NCBI GenBank assembly: GCA_029777945.1
Contig: JAKORG010000082.1
Location: 87,862-151,861, forward strand
Source of the DNA: Deltaproteobacteria bacterium
GTDB taxonomy: Bacteria > Desulfobacterota > Syntrophorhabdia > Syntrophorhabdales > Syntrophorhabdaceae
Length of the DNA stretch: 64,000 nt
Direction: 5' to 3'
Shown: piece by piece, positions 45,460 to 53,769 of the stretch
Layout of the letters: each line of letters starts with the position of its first letter
Numbering within the stretch: position 1 is the stretch's first letter
Notes under the pieces: generated by a model
What the model saw: the letters and a program-made list of their open reading frames with translations, nothing else
Told to the model about the DNA's origin: nothing
The model's database searches: none
Made by a program: the position numbers and the translations under genes

Positions 45460-48117
45460 TCAATGAAAGAAGGGATATTTTAAAAACTTTCTAACCGATG
45501 CATAGATGGAGAGGATAAAACCCAGAATACCACCCCATAAAAATGTATATCTTTTATAATCCATCTCTTCTAAAGGAGTAGTAAACCCTAATTTCAAAAA
45601 GACTGTGTTTAAATAGTATGCCAAAGATGGAAGAATAATGGTAGCCATTATAAAAACTATTGTAAGGGAGAAAATTATATATGTTGTAAAGGTGCTTATA
45701 GATATTAAGACTTTGTCTAAAAATAAGAGATTTTCCAGTTTTTCTTCTATTTTTGTCAGCTCTTCATCTATATTTCTGTAAAGGGCACCTATATTTGTTA
45801 ATTCACCAAAAGAGGCCTTTAATATATTTTTAGATGCCCTATTAATTTCTTCAGAAAATTTTTCCAGCAGTGTTTTATATTCATGGGCCAGCCTTTTGTA
45901 TTTCACACTTTGTATCTTTTTTAGACCTTTTTCTATCCGTTGAGAAATTTTTTTGAGTTTTATTTTTAGCCCTTCTTTTTTTTCCTTTAAATTATTATGA
46001 ATCTGGGACTTAACAATGTGTGATAGGTGTATTGCATCCAAATAGCCGAAAAAACTGTTCTGTTCGATAAGTTGTTTTATTTTAACTGAAATGCCTTCTA
46101 AATCTGAAACAGTATGTGTATCCATAAAGTCTTTTGAATCTATAAATTCTTTTTCTGCCTCCCCTGACAACTCCATGGCATTTTCCTTTACCTTTTTAAA
46201 TATTTTTTCAAGGGTTTCTGTAATTAGTTCTCTGTATGGAAACAATTCGCAGTCCATATAAGCGTATATAAAATAATCCCTGTCATCGTGTATTAAATCC
46301 ATTAAACTAACCATAGCCTTAGAGTGCTTTTCCATCTTTAGGTCTATTTTGATACTTAGATAATGGGCATCAAGGCAAAGAGGGTCCTGAAAAATTAAAT
46401 CATTTATAACCTTCCATGCATCGTTAAGTCTATTTTCCTCATAATACAGGCGGGCAAGTAAAAGATTTAGATAATCCTTTTGTATTCTATTCTTTGCATA
46501 TTTTATGGCCTTTTTTAAATATACTTCTGCGTTTTCCATATCTTCTTTTTCAATGGATAGTAAGCCATATATACAGTAAATCCTGAAGTTATTCGGTGTG
46601 TTTTCTATTGCCTTTTTCAGGCATGCCTCTACATTTTCATAATCACAGATGCGCAAAGAATCCTGGGCAAGCCATACTAAGCCACCTTCATTTTCACTGA
46701 TTGTATTTTTTGCCTTAGCCCAGTCTATCTCTGAGCAATTCCAGATGGTTCTTAAAAATCTTAATTGAAAGACCCTTGTAGGTTCAAAAAATGCCTCGTA
46801 TGCAAACTTTTGTTCATCCTCACTATTTGTAATGATTATTTCCGAGTTTTTAAATTCTTTTGTTAGGTTAAAAAAAAGCCTGTTTATTCGATCTATGGGG
46901 ACATAGCCAATTTTATTTGTTGCCCCTGTAGTCTCCGGTAAATTTTTTGTAGGGCAGTTAATGGGTTTGTGTTGTTTACTGCCACAATAAAAACAAGGGC
47001 GATAAGGACCTTCTGTTAAAATATATCCAAAATAGAACGGTTCAATTTCTGTCTTTTTTTCAGCTGGATATAGCAGGCGGTAAAATTTTTTTGAACATGA
47101 AATAATAGGGGGCTTTTCGACTAATGCAATGTCTATATTGCCTGTTGCTACGAAGGCATCTTCTGATATATGTATGTAGCCTGGACTAATATAATTTTTA
47201 TGTTCTTCAAAAAGTTCAACATCCTTTTTTATATCATTTGTGTTGTCAATTAAAAAATAAACAGGGACAATGCCTGTATCTTTTATAATTTTTACATCTT
47301 TTTTAAAAGAATCAATTATATATTTTGCAATATCAAACATCCAGGAATGGTCTTTCAGATAGAATACTAAAGCATCGTTTTTAGAAATGTTTACCTTTTT
47401 TATTTTATCCTTTAGAAATATATCGTCATAGTGTATGAAGTTTTTCCAGAAATTGTGAAAAGAGCTGTTCTCGGGTAATGGAATAGGACTTACAAAAAAG
47501 ACTATATTTTCTTTATCTAAAATGAGCTCTTCGTCCCACGATACAGAGTAAACAATAAATTCATCGGGTATATTTTTTTTTGCCGTGCCCTCGATCATTT
47601 CAAAATGGACAAAAGGTGCATCCTTAACTTGATTATACAATTCGTTGGATATGTATATTTTATCCCCTTCTGCAATATCTGTTAGTTTTGAGGCGACATT
47701 AACTACATCTCCGTAAATGTCGTCCTTTTCGAAAAGGACGTTTCCATAATGAATGCCAATTCTTATTCTGACCGGTAATGCCTGTGATTGTTTGTTTTGT
47801 GTTTGAACCTTTTGTTGGAGATTTATGGCTGCCTTTAAGGCATTGAAGGGGTTTTTAAAGTAAGCCATTATTGAATCGCCGATAAATTTTATTATACGGC
47901 CATTAAACCTGTTTATGATTGAGGATGCAACGTTGTAATGGTTATGTAGCATTTTTTTGCCGTGTTCATCACCGTATAACTTAAAAAATTCTGTGGAGCC
48001 CACTATATCTGTAAAAAAAACCGCACTTTTTTCTGTAAAAGATATGGCGCCTATTTTGCCACTATCAGGTTCGTTTATTTTAGAAAAATTAGCAGGTTGA
48101 TAAGCAGAAATTTTCAT
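45460..48117 (-). CDS. Class III adenylate cyclase with zinc knuckle, TPR repeats and two membrane helices
   Basis: From the ATG at 48117 (a TTG at 48162 is also possible) this is an 885-residue protein. The N-terminal cyclase domain has the metal Asp in FFTDIVGST and in FIGDSI, the adenine-specifying Lys of IKFIGD and Asp of DIYGD. The transition-state pair is NVASK, a Lys where Arg is usual. Residues about 375-388 form CFYCGSKQHKPINC, a perfect CX2CX4HX4C zinc knuckle. TPR-like repeats, long coiled coils and two C-terminal membrane helices follow. Cyclic AMP synthesis is likely but the Arg change needs testing. It faces the chemoreceptor gene's 3' end at a short gap on the same strand. Confidence 0.75.
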   Translation of the reverse strand: MKISAYQPANFSKINEPDSGKIGAISFTEKSAVFFTDIVGSTEFFKLYGDEHGKKMLHNHYNVASSIINRFNGRIIKFIGDSIMAYFKNPFNALKAAINLQQKVQTQNKQSQALPVRIRIGIHYGNVLFEKDDIYGDVVNVASKLTDIAEGDKIYISNELYNQVKDAPFVHFEMIEGTAKKNIPDEFIVYSVSWDEELILDKENIVFFVSPIPLPENSSFHNFWKNFIHYDDIFLKDKIKKVNISKNDALVFYLKDHSWMFDIAKYIIDSFKKDVKIIKDTGIVPVYFLIDNTNDIKKDVELFEEHKNYISPGYIHISEDAFVATGNIDIALVEKPPIISCSKKFYRLLYPAEKKTEIEPFYFGYILTEGPYRPCFYCGSKQHKPINCPTKNLPETTGATNKIGYVPIDRINRLFFNLTKEFKNSEIIITNSEDEQKFAYEAFFEPTRVFQLRFLRTIWNCSEIDWAKAKNTISENEGGLVWLAQDSLRICDYENVEACLKKAIENTPNNFRIYCIYGLLSIEKEDMENAEVYLKKAIKYAKNRIQKDYLNLLLARLYYEENRLNDAWKVINDLIFQDPLCLDAHYLSIKIDLKMEKHSKAMVSLMDLIHDDRDYFIYAYMDCELFPYRELITETLEKIFKKVKENAMELSGEAEKEFIDSKDFMDTHTVSDLEGISVKIKQLIEQNSFFGYLDAIHLSHIVKSQIHNNLKEKKEGLKIKLKKISQRIEKGLKKIQSVKYKRLAHEYKTLLEKFSEEINRASKNILKASFGELTNIGALYRNIDEELTKIEEKLENLLFLDKVLISISTFTTYIIFSLTIVFIMATIILPSLAYYLNTVFLKLGFTTPLEEMDYKRYTFLWGGILGFILSIYASVRKFLKYPFFH
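46954..46995 (-). other. Coding segment for a CCHC zinc knuckle
   Basis: Encodes Cys375, Cys378, His383 and Cys388 of the cyclase protein in the exact CX2CX4HX4C spacing known from retroviral nucleocapsid and eukaryotic RNA-binding proteins. The residues next to it (YRPCFYCGSKQHKPINCP) include an aromatic at position 2 and a Gly after the second Cys, as in classical knuckles. Confidence 0.7.
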
Positions 48118-48213
48118 CTCTAATTTTATCGGCAGAAAATTGATTTCATTAAATGAAGACAAAAATTTTTATTCTGCAGAGATAGGGCAATTATCTCTGA
48201 AAACTAAAATTTT

Positions 48214-49794
48214 CTATTTATAGATCCCACATGAAAAGATATAGTCATCTACCTTTAAACAATATGCAGATTTCAAAGATACTTTACCTGTTGTAGGATC
48301 CATCCATTTATAATCTACCCACCCTGACCCTTTTTCCTTTGCCGTATTTATCATCTCTTTTACAAAATATTTGCCTTCTGCATCTTTTAATTCAAAACAT
48401 GATTTTCCAATTAGTGAGGTATTAAATGGATTAACAAATAATCTGCCATATTCATCTTGGACAAAAATGTATAGGTCTTTTTTTACAAACTGACCTTGCC
48501 TATCATTGAATTCCTTGAAAGCCTTTTCTTTACCATGTGTTTTATAGTATTTAATTGCCTGATGAAGGAGCTCCTCTGCCTCTTGTGCAGTGCCTCTGTT
48601 TACATTTTGATTTACCTCAATGAGCTTAAATTTCTGTATTATTTTATTGAGTTCAAGGGAAAGGTTGGCAATCAATTTTGATGCATCTACATTATCCACG
48701 ATGTTTTTCTGGGCATTTGTCATGATCTTTGAAATTTCCTGTATGTTGTTGGAAATCTTATTTGTTGTGGCGGTCTGCTGTTCAGACGCAACGGCAATCT
48801 GGTTTATCTGACTTGCAAGGTTATTTATCTGATGGAGTATATCTTTTAGGGTTGCACTGGATTTATCCGTTTCCTCTGCACCTTTTTCAGCCTCTTTTAC
48901 GCCTTCTTCCATTGAAGACACAGCGGCCTTTGTCTCTGACTGCATTGTTTTTATGGTAATGCTAATATCTTTTGTTGCCTTTGAAGTCCTTTCTGCAAGC
49001 TTTCTTACCTCATCGGCAACAACGGCAAAACCCCTTCCATGCTCTCCTGCCCTGGCTGCCTCAATGGCTGCATTTAATGCAAGAAGGTTTGTCTGGTCTG
49101 CAATCTCATCGATAATGGCCGCTATCTCACCTATCTGGTCTGACCTTTCACCTAAGCTTTTTATTACCTTTGCCGATTCTTTTACCCTTTCACCTATTCT
49201 TTTCATTGCCTCCACAATGCTATGGATGACCTGTTCTCCTGTTATGGCAGCACTGCTTGCCTTTTCTGAACTCTGTGCTGCAACGACACAGTTTTTGGCA
49301 ATTTCCCCTGAGGTAATAGACATTTCTTCGCTTGCAGCGGCAACAGAGTTTATCTGATTAACAATATCTTCGAACCCTTTACTCATCTGATTCGTGGTAA
49401 CTTCAAGGGTATTCGCTGCAAAAGATATTTTATTTATATTCAGTGACAGTTGTCTTATCGAATTGTTTAACAAATCGAGCAATGCATTAAAATCCTTTTC
49501 CAGCTCGTTTATTTCTCCTGCATCTTCTTTAATTAATGCTGTAAAGTCTCCACCTAAAGCTTCTTTTAGGGAACTCTCCAGGTTGGCTGATGAAAAACCT
49601 ATTTTTTTAGCATTATAAACACCGATAACCGCTATTATGATTGCAAGGCAGGCTAAAACACCAAAAAATATAGATAATTCAACGATTGTATTCTTCCCTG
49701 TTAGCCAGAAAAAGGCAAAAATTCCGTAACCGATTAGGAATAATATGTATAAGGATGTGATAACGAATATTTTCTTTTTTAAATTATTTTTCAT
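48214..49794 (-). CDS. Methyl-accepting chemotaxis protein with a C-terminal Cache domain
   Basis: A 526-residue chemoreceptor starting at the ATG at 49794 (AGGTGA lies before it; a GTG three codons earlier overlaps that site). Two membrane helices (about 10-31 and 40-61) are joined by a loop of about nine residues, leaving no periplasmic sensor. The signalling hairpin tip is [37 protein letters not shown]. After it, residues about 400-526 look like a single Cache domain ([49 protein letters not shown]). That places a ligand-binding module in the cytoplasm, a rare order. Confidence 0.85.
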   Translation of the reverse strand: MKNNLKKKIFVITSLYILFLIGYGIFAFFWLTGKNTIVELSIFFGVLACLAIIIAVIGVYNAKKIGFSSANLESSLKEALGGDFTALIKEDAGEINELEKDFNALLDLLNNSIRQLSLNINKISFAANTLEVTTNQMSKGFEDIVNQINSVAAASEEMSITSGEIAKNCVVAAQSSEKASSAAITGEQVIHSIVEAMKRIGERVKESAKVIKSLGERSDQIGEIAAIIDEIADQTNLLALNAAIEAARAGEHGRGFAVVADEVRKLAERTSKATKDISITIKTMQSETKAAVSSMEEGVKEAEKGAEETDKSSATLKDILHQINNLASQINQIAVASEQQTATTNKISNNIQEISKIMTNAQKNIVDNVDASKLIANLSLELNKIIQKFKLIEVNQNVNRGTAQEAEELLHQAIKYYKTHGKEKAFKEFNDRQGQFVKKDLYIFVQDEYGRLFVNPFNTSLIGKSCFELKDAEGKYFVKEMINTAKEKGSGWVDYKWMDPTTGKVSLKSAYCLKVDDYIFSCGIYK

Positions 49795-50287
49795 GGCACT
49801 CACCTGAATTTTCTTGTTTATATCTTTTTCGGCTTTTTTTAATATTTCTTAAGCAAAAAAACTATAATCTTTATAAAATAATAAACTAAATCCTGGCAAC
49901 TATTAAGAGAGTGTACCTTATGCAAAGTATCGCATTAAAAATGAACATATTTTGCTTTAGTATAAATAAATGAACTAAAATTTTAGTAAAAAATTGATAA
50001 TTATGTTTACAATGATGCACTTACATTTTTTATAAATTTATTGACAACCTCACAAAATTAATATTACGATTTGATAATCAGCTTAATTTATAAATTTAAA
50101 AGATGAAATAAGTGTTCATTATTGAATAACAGGCTATAGAGGATGAGAACGTCAAACAATGTCAATGGCAATTTAAAATTAATGCTAAAAAGAACCGTCA
50201 TTAGAATTTTTAAATTATGTAGAGCATAATGGATTGTTAAAATAATAGGCATACGTTTTAAATAAATATTTTAAGGAGGGTCTAATC
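49795..50287. other. Long AT-rich intergenic region
   Basis: No open reading frame of note, RNA gene or repeat element was recognised in these 493 bases between the chemoreceptor and the first gene of the catabolic island. TTGACA occurs at 50041-50046 without a good -10. The clearest structure is the palindrome at 49974-49987 and related TTTAGT half-sites. Confidence 0.6.
49974..49987. promoter_or_regulatory. Perfect 14-bp palindrome with an extra half-site
   Basis: ACTAAAA joined directly to TTTTAGT is a perfect palindrome; a third TTTAGT lies at 49956-49961. It sits in the divergent region between the chemoreceptor and the CoA ligase, so it may be an operator for either. Nothing identifies the regulator, and AT-rich palindromes arise by chance. 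Confidence 0.3.
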
Positions 50288-51616
50288 ATGACCAAAAATA
50301 GCAGTATCTATTGGAACCCTTTATTGGAGACAATGGATAGAGAAAAACTCCGCAACCTACAGTTGAAAAAATTTAAACGTATCTTCGAATGGGCATATAA
50401 TAACTCCCCCTTTTATAAAAAACTATATAGAGATGCAGGGATTGAACTAGGTGATATAAAGACTTATGAAGATATAAAACGGGTGCCAAAGATAGACAAA
50501 GGGATGTTAAGAAATACACAGAGCAAAGAACCCTTTCCATATGGTGATATGCTGGCAGTTCCTTTAACAGAGGTTACAGAATTCAGACAAACAAGCGGCA
50601 CAACAGGCACTCCTGTTTATCAGGCCGATACATGGCAGGACTGGGAGTGGTGGAGTGAATGCTGGGCCTATATCCTCTATGCCCAGGGATACAGGGATAC
50701 GGATAGATTATTCTTGCCATTCGGTTATAATATCTTTGTTGCCTTCTGGGCCTGTCATTATGCTGCAGAAAAGTTGGGTTGCGAGGTGGTTCCAGGTGGT
50801 GTCCTCGATACAGAGGCAAGAATATTGAAGATGCAGGAACTAAAATGCACTGCCTTTGCCGCTACCCCAACCTATGTTTTGGGTATGGCAGATACTGCGA
50901 TGAAGATTGGTATTGACCCTAAAAGTATAGGCATAAAGAAAATCACCTGTGCTGGCGAACCCGGTGCAAGCATACCTGCTACAAGAAAGAGGATTGAAGA
51001 TGCGTGGGGTGCTAAGGTATACGACCATATAGGCGCCACAGAAATAGGTGCCTGGAGTTATATGTGCACTGTCCAGAAGGGGCTTCATGTAAACGAGGCC
51101 TTTTTTCTTGTAGAAATAGAGGATACAGAAACAGGAGAGATTATAGAAGAGCCCATGAAAAGCGGCAAGATGATCATCACAGCCTTTGATAGATATGCAA
51201 AACCTTGCATCCGTTTTGATTCAAAAGATGTGATTCGCTGGGCAGATTATGACTGCGAATGCGGCCGAACATTTCGGTGCATAGATGGTGGTGTTATAGG
51301 TAGGGCAGATGATATTACAAAGGTAAAAGGCGTGCTCCTTGCACCTACTGCTATAGAAGAGGTGGTAAGGGATTTTGAAGAATTAAGCGATGAATACGAG
51401 GTGATCGTTACAAAGAAAGGTGATATCGATGACATCATGTTAAAGATCGAGATAAAACCGGGATGTGAATCCAGAAAGGAAGACATCCTTAAGAGACTTA
51501 AAGACCAGTTAAGGGTTAAAACAAATCTGGGCTATAAGATAGAGGTGCATCCATACGGAAGTCTGCCAAGATATGCATTAAAGGCCAAGAGATTTAAAGA
51601 TTTAAGAAAACATTAA
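50288..51616 (+). CDS. Phenylacetate-CoA ligase-like AMP-forming enzyme
   Basis: A 442-residue PaaK-family adenylate-forming ligase. It opens with the family pattern YWNPLLETMDREKLRNLQLKK and NSPFYKKLYRDAGI, has the phosphate loop TSGTTGTPVY at about residue 98, the VYDHIGATEIGAW acyl-pocket segment and the hinge region IGRADDITKVKGVLLAPTAIEEV. A CECGRTFRC cysteine group lies before the hinge. The family activates phenylacetate and related aryl acids to CoA esters. It opens the catabolic island after a strong AAGGAGG, so it probably activates an aromatic acid, but the acid is unknown. Confidence 0.85.
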   Translation: MTKNSSIYWNPLLETMDREKLRNLQLKKFKRIFEWAYNNSPFYKKLYRDAGIELGDIKTYEDIKRVPKIDKGMLRNTQSKEPFPYGDMLAVPLTEVTEFRQTSGTTGTPVYQADTWQDWEWWSECWAYILYAQGYRDTDRLFLPFGYNIFVAFWACHYAAEKLGCEVVPGGVLDTEARILKMQELKCTAFAATPTYVLGMADTAMKIGIDPKSIGIKKITCAGEPGASIPATRKRIEDAWGAKVYDHIGATEIGAWSYMCTVQKGLHVNEAFFLVEIEDTETGEIIEEPMKSGKMIITAFDRYAKPCIRFDSKDVIRWADYDCECGRTFRCIDGGVIGRADDITKVKGVLLAPTAIEEVVRDFEELSDEYEVIVTKKGDIDDIMLKIEIKPGCESRKEDILKRLKDQLRVKTNLGYKIEVHPYGSLPRYALKAKRFKDLRKH

Positions 51617-51627
51617 AAGGAGGCCCC

Positions 51628-51807
51628 ATGACAGTAGATGATAAGATAGATAAAATAGATGAAAAGATCAGGGAGATTAAAGAGGCTGCAGGTGAGATCG
51701 AAAGATTGGGCGGTGATATTGAGGCAATAAAGAAGAACCTGGTGAGGCTCCGTGCCAGCGTTAAGATGTTAGAATTGAATGTATCTGATGTGAAGATGGT
51801 AATGTAG
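51628..51807 (+). CDS. 59-residue coiled-coil protein
   Basis: A short gene with an excellent ribosome site (AAAAGGAGG at 51615-51623) and an ATG at 51628, starting 11 bases after the ligase gene. The protein opens TVDDKIDKIDEKIREIKEAA and continues with heptad spacing, ending VSDVKMVM. No Cys or His, no signal peptide. I do not know the family; co-translation with the ligase suggests a subunit or scaffold. It is too short for most gene callers' comfort, but the ribosome site and coding pattern are convincing. Confidence 0.65.
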   Translation: MTVDDKIDKIDEKIREIKEAAGEIERLGGDIEAIKKNLVRLRASVKMLELNVSDVKMVM

Positions 51808-51965
51808 ATTTATCTATTTCTGGATACCTAATAGAAGTTTTGAAGCTTTAGTAATCACTTCAATCAGTGCCTCTGAATATGACTCTACCTGACATTTAAA
51901 TGTCTACAAGGTTAGCTTACATTAAGAGAGTTAATGTTATCAAAGATTTTTTATTTAATTTTTTC

Positions 51966-51994
51966 TTGACAAATTTTTTACATTTTTATTTACT
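51966..51994 (+). promoter_or_regulatory. Promoter for the Mo-hydroxylase genes
   Basis: TTGACA at 51966-51971, 17 bases, then TTTACT at 51989-51994 (four of six matches to the -10). It lies about 125 bases before the MoaD-like gene, and its -10 lies within the palindrome at 51983-52010. Confidence 0.45.
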
Positions 51995-52010
51995 TAACGG
52001 TAAATAAAAA
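51983..52010. promoter_or_regulatory. Perfect 11-bp-arm palindrome over the -10 box (probable TetR operator)
   Basis: Arms TTTTTATTTAC and GTAAATAAAAA are perfect inverses separated by TTAACG. The core TTTAC..GTAAA has the look of TetR-family sites, and the TetR gene at 56098 lies in the same island. Repression by occlusion of the -10 is the natural reading; the regulator is inferred from proximity. Confidence 0.55.
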
Positions 52011-52118
52011 ATTAAATTGGTGAGCAAAAATTTTTGTGTTGAAAGCATTGGGAAAAGCTGGAAAGCAAAAATACAGTGATTGAATAAAAAAGGACAATAA
52101 TAAATTAAAGGATCAGTC

Positions 52119-52391
52119 TTGGCACAGAACAAAAAAAGGATAAGAATAAAGACGAACTTTGTTGGTTCAGATTTTGAAATAGAGGTTCCAACCCAATACA
52201 GTGTTAGGGATATTTTATATTCCATTATGCCTGAGTTTGTAAAGGATTCGAGAATAGACGAGGAAATTAGAGAGGAATGGGAAATTTTAGTAAATGAAAA
52301 AGATATCTGGTTTTATCCGGATAATTTAGAGACCCAATTAAAGACAGGTGACCTATTGGAGGTATATTTGACACCATTAGGTGGAGGATGA
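52119..52391 (+). CDS. MoaD/ThiS-like sulfur-carrier protein
   Basis: A 90-residue beta-grasp protein ending in Gly-Gly-Gly (LTPLGGG), the C-terminal tail that is thiocarboxylated or adenylated in MoaD, ThiS and SAMP proteins. It starts with TTG at 52119, six bases after AAAGGA at 52107-52112. It precedes the Mo-hydroxylase subunit genes by 24 bases, suggesting a dedicated supply of molybdopterin sulfur or a sulfuration step for that enzyme. Its long central acidic stretch differs from housekeeping MoaD. Confidence 0.75.
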   Translation: MAQNKKRIRIKTNFVGSDFEIEVPTQYSVRDILYSIMPEFVKDSRIDEEIREEWEILVNEKDIWFYPDNLETQLKTGDLLEVYLTPLGGG

Positions 52392-52414
52392 AATAAACAG
52401 TAAAAGGAGGATCT

Positions 52415-53293
52415 ATGGTCATATTTTATAGAAGACTGCCAAAGTTTGAATATATAAAACCGGAATCACAAAATATGCTATTTGAAATTTTATCGGATAA
52501 TAAAAATTGTTCGGTATATGCAGGTGGAACGGATTTAATCCCTAAACTAAAAAAGAGGTTGATAAAACCTCCAGATGTACTAATTGATTTAAAAGGGTTG
52601 AATGAACTGGATTATATTAAAATAGAAGGTGGCACTCTTAAAATCGGTGCCCTCTCTACAATATATTCTGTTGCTACCTCAAAAATAGTTATTGAAAAGT
52701 TCAATATACTATCTCAGGCTGCAAAAAGCATAGCAGCATTTCAGATTCAAAACAGGGGCACTATCGTAGGAAATATCTGTAATGCAGTCCCTTCTGCAGA
52801 TTCTGCCCCGGCACTTTTGGTTCTTAATGCAAAATTAAACATTAAGAAAAAAGATGGTAGCAGAAAGGTTAATATAGATGAATTTTTTATAGGTCCAAAC
52901 AAAACAGTCCTTGATAAAGACGAAATAGTAACAGAGGTTGAGATATCAGAGGTCCCCTCTTCCTTTAAGGGTATATATTATAAATTAAGCACAAGGGGTA
53001 AAATGGATTTGGCAACTGTAGGCGTTGCGGTTCTTTTGGGTAGTGATAATGGAAGATTTTCAGATATAAGGATAGGTTTGGGGGCCGTTGCACCAACGCC
53101 CATTCGGGCAAAGAGGGCAGAAGAACTGCTAAAAGGAGAGAAAATAAATAAAGAATTGATAAACAATGCGGCGAGGATTGCATCAGACGAGTCAAGCCCC
53201 ATTGATGACCACAGGGCATCGGCAACTTACAGAAAAATTATGGTGGAAACCCTTGTAAAAAGGGCAATATGTAGATTGACGGAGGTGGGATAA
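52415..53293 (+). CDS. Mo-hydroxylase FAD-binding subunit
   Basis: A 292-residue medium subunit of the CoxM/HcrB class. FAD segments are SVYAGGTDLIPKL and QNRGTIVGNICNAVPSADSAP. The 4-hydroxybenzoyl-CoA reductase medium subunit is about 30 residues longer and carries a cysteine-rich insert that binds a [4Fe-4S] cluster; this protein has only three scattered Cys (about residues 27, 119 and 286) and no such insert. That argues for an ordinary hydroxylase rather than a dearomatising reductase. It overlaps the next gene by one base (TAATG). Confidence 0.85.
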   Translation: MVIFYRRLPKFEYIKPESQNMLFEILSDNKNCSVYAGGTDLIPKLKKRLIKPPDVLIDLKGLNELDYIKIEGGTLKIGALSTIYSVATSKIVIEKFNILSQAAKSIAAFQIQNRGTIVGNICNAVPSADSAPALLVLNAKLNIKKKDGSRKVNIDEFFIGPNKTVLDKDEIVTEVEISEVPSSFKGIYYKLSTRGKMDLATVGVAVLLGSDNGRFSDIRIGLGAVAPTPIRAKRAEELLKGEKINKELINNAARIASDESSPIDDHRASATYRKIMVETLVKRAICRLTEVG

Positions 53294-53769
53294 TGGAAAA
53301 AAAGGAGATTAGATTTAAGATTAACGGAGAGGACACTGTAATATCCATAAAACCAAATAAAACTCTTCTTGAGATGATAAGGGAAGATTTAAAACTAACT
53401 GGAACAAAAGAGGCTTGTGACCACGGAGAATGTGGCGCCTGCACGGTATTGATAAACGGAGTGCCTGTAAACAGTTGTCTTGTTTTAGCAATGGAGGCCC
53501 ATGGAAAGGAGATTTTAACAATAGAAGGTTTAAAACAGGATGACAGGCTCGATCCAATCCAGGAGGCATTTATTCAAAATACAGGGATGCAATGTGGTTT
53601 TTGTACCCCTGGGATGATAATGTCTACAAAGGCTTTGCTAAATAGAAATCCTAAACCTAACGATGATGAGATAAAGGAGGCAATAGCCGGTAATCTTTGC
53701 AGGTGCACAGGGTATACGAAAATCTTTGAATCAATAAAAGATGCGTCTTCAAAAATAGGAGGTAAATAA
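53293..53769 (+). CDS. Mo-hydroxylase [2Fe-2S] subunit
   Basis: A 158-residue small subunit with two [2Fe-2S] clusters. The plant-type N-terminal domain binds one through CDHGECGACTVL and SCL; the helical C-terminal domain binds the other through QCGFCTPGM and NLCRCTGYTKI. All eight cysteines are present. It passes electrons between the Mo site and the FAD subunit. It is coupled to both neighbours by TAATG overlaps. Confidence 0.93.
   Translation: MEKKEIRFKINGEDTVISIKPNKTLLEMIREDLKLTGTKEACDHGECGACTVLINGVPVNSCLVLAMEAHGKEILTIEGLKQDDRLDPIQEAFIQNTGMQCGFCTPGMIMSTKALLNRNPKPNDDEIKEAIAGNLCRCTGYTKIFESIKDASSKIGGK

Larger units (their letters stand above)
51808..52118. other. Intergenic region with the island's second promoter
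   Basis: No gene is seen in these 311 bases. They contain a TTGACA-led promoter and a large palindrome at 51983-52010, described separately. Confidence 0.6.

Noticed and set aside
50041..50069. Promoter for the CoA ligase at TTGACA 50041
   Set aside because: No acceptable -10 at 16-18 bases, and it lies more than 200 bases before the gene.
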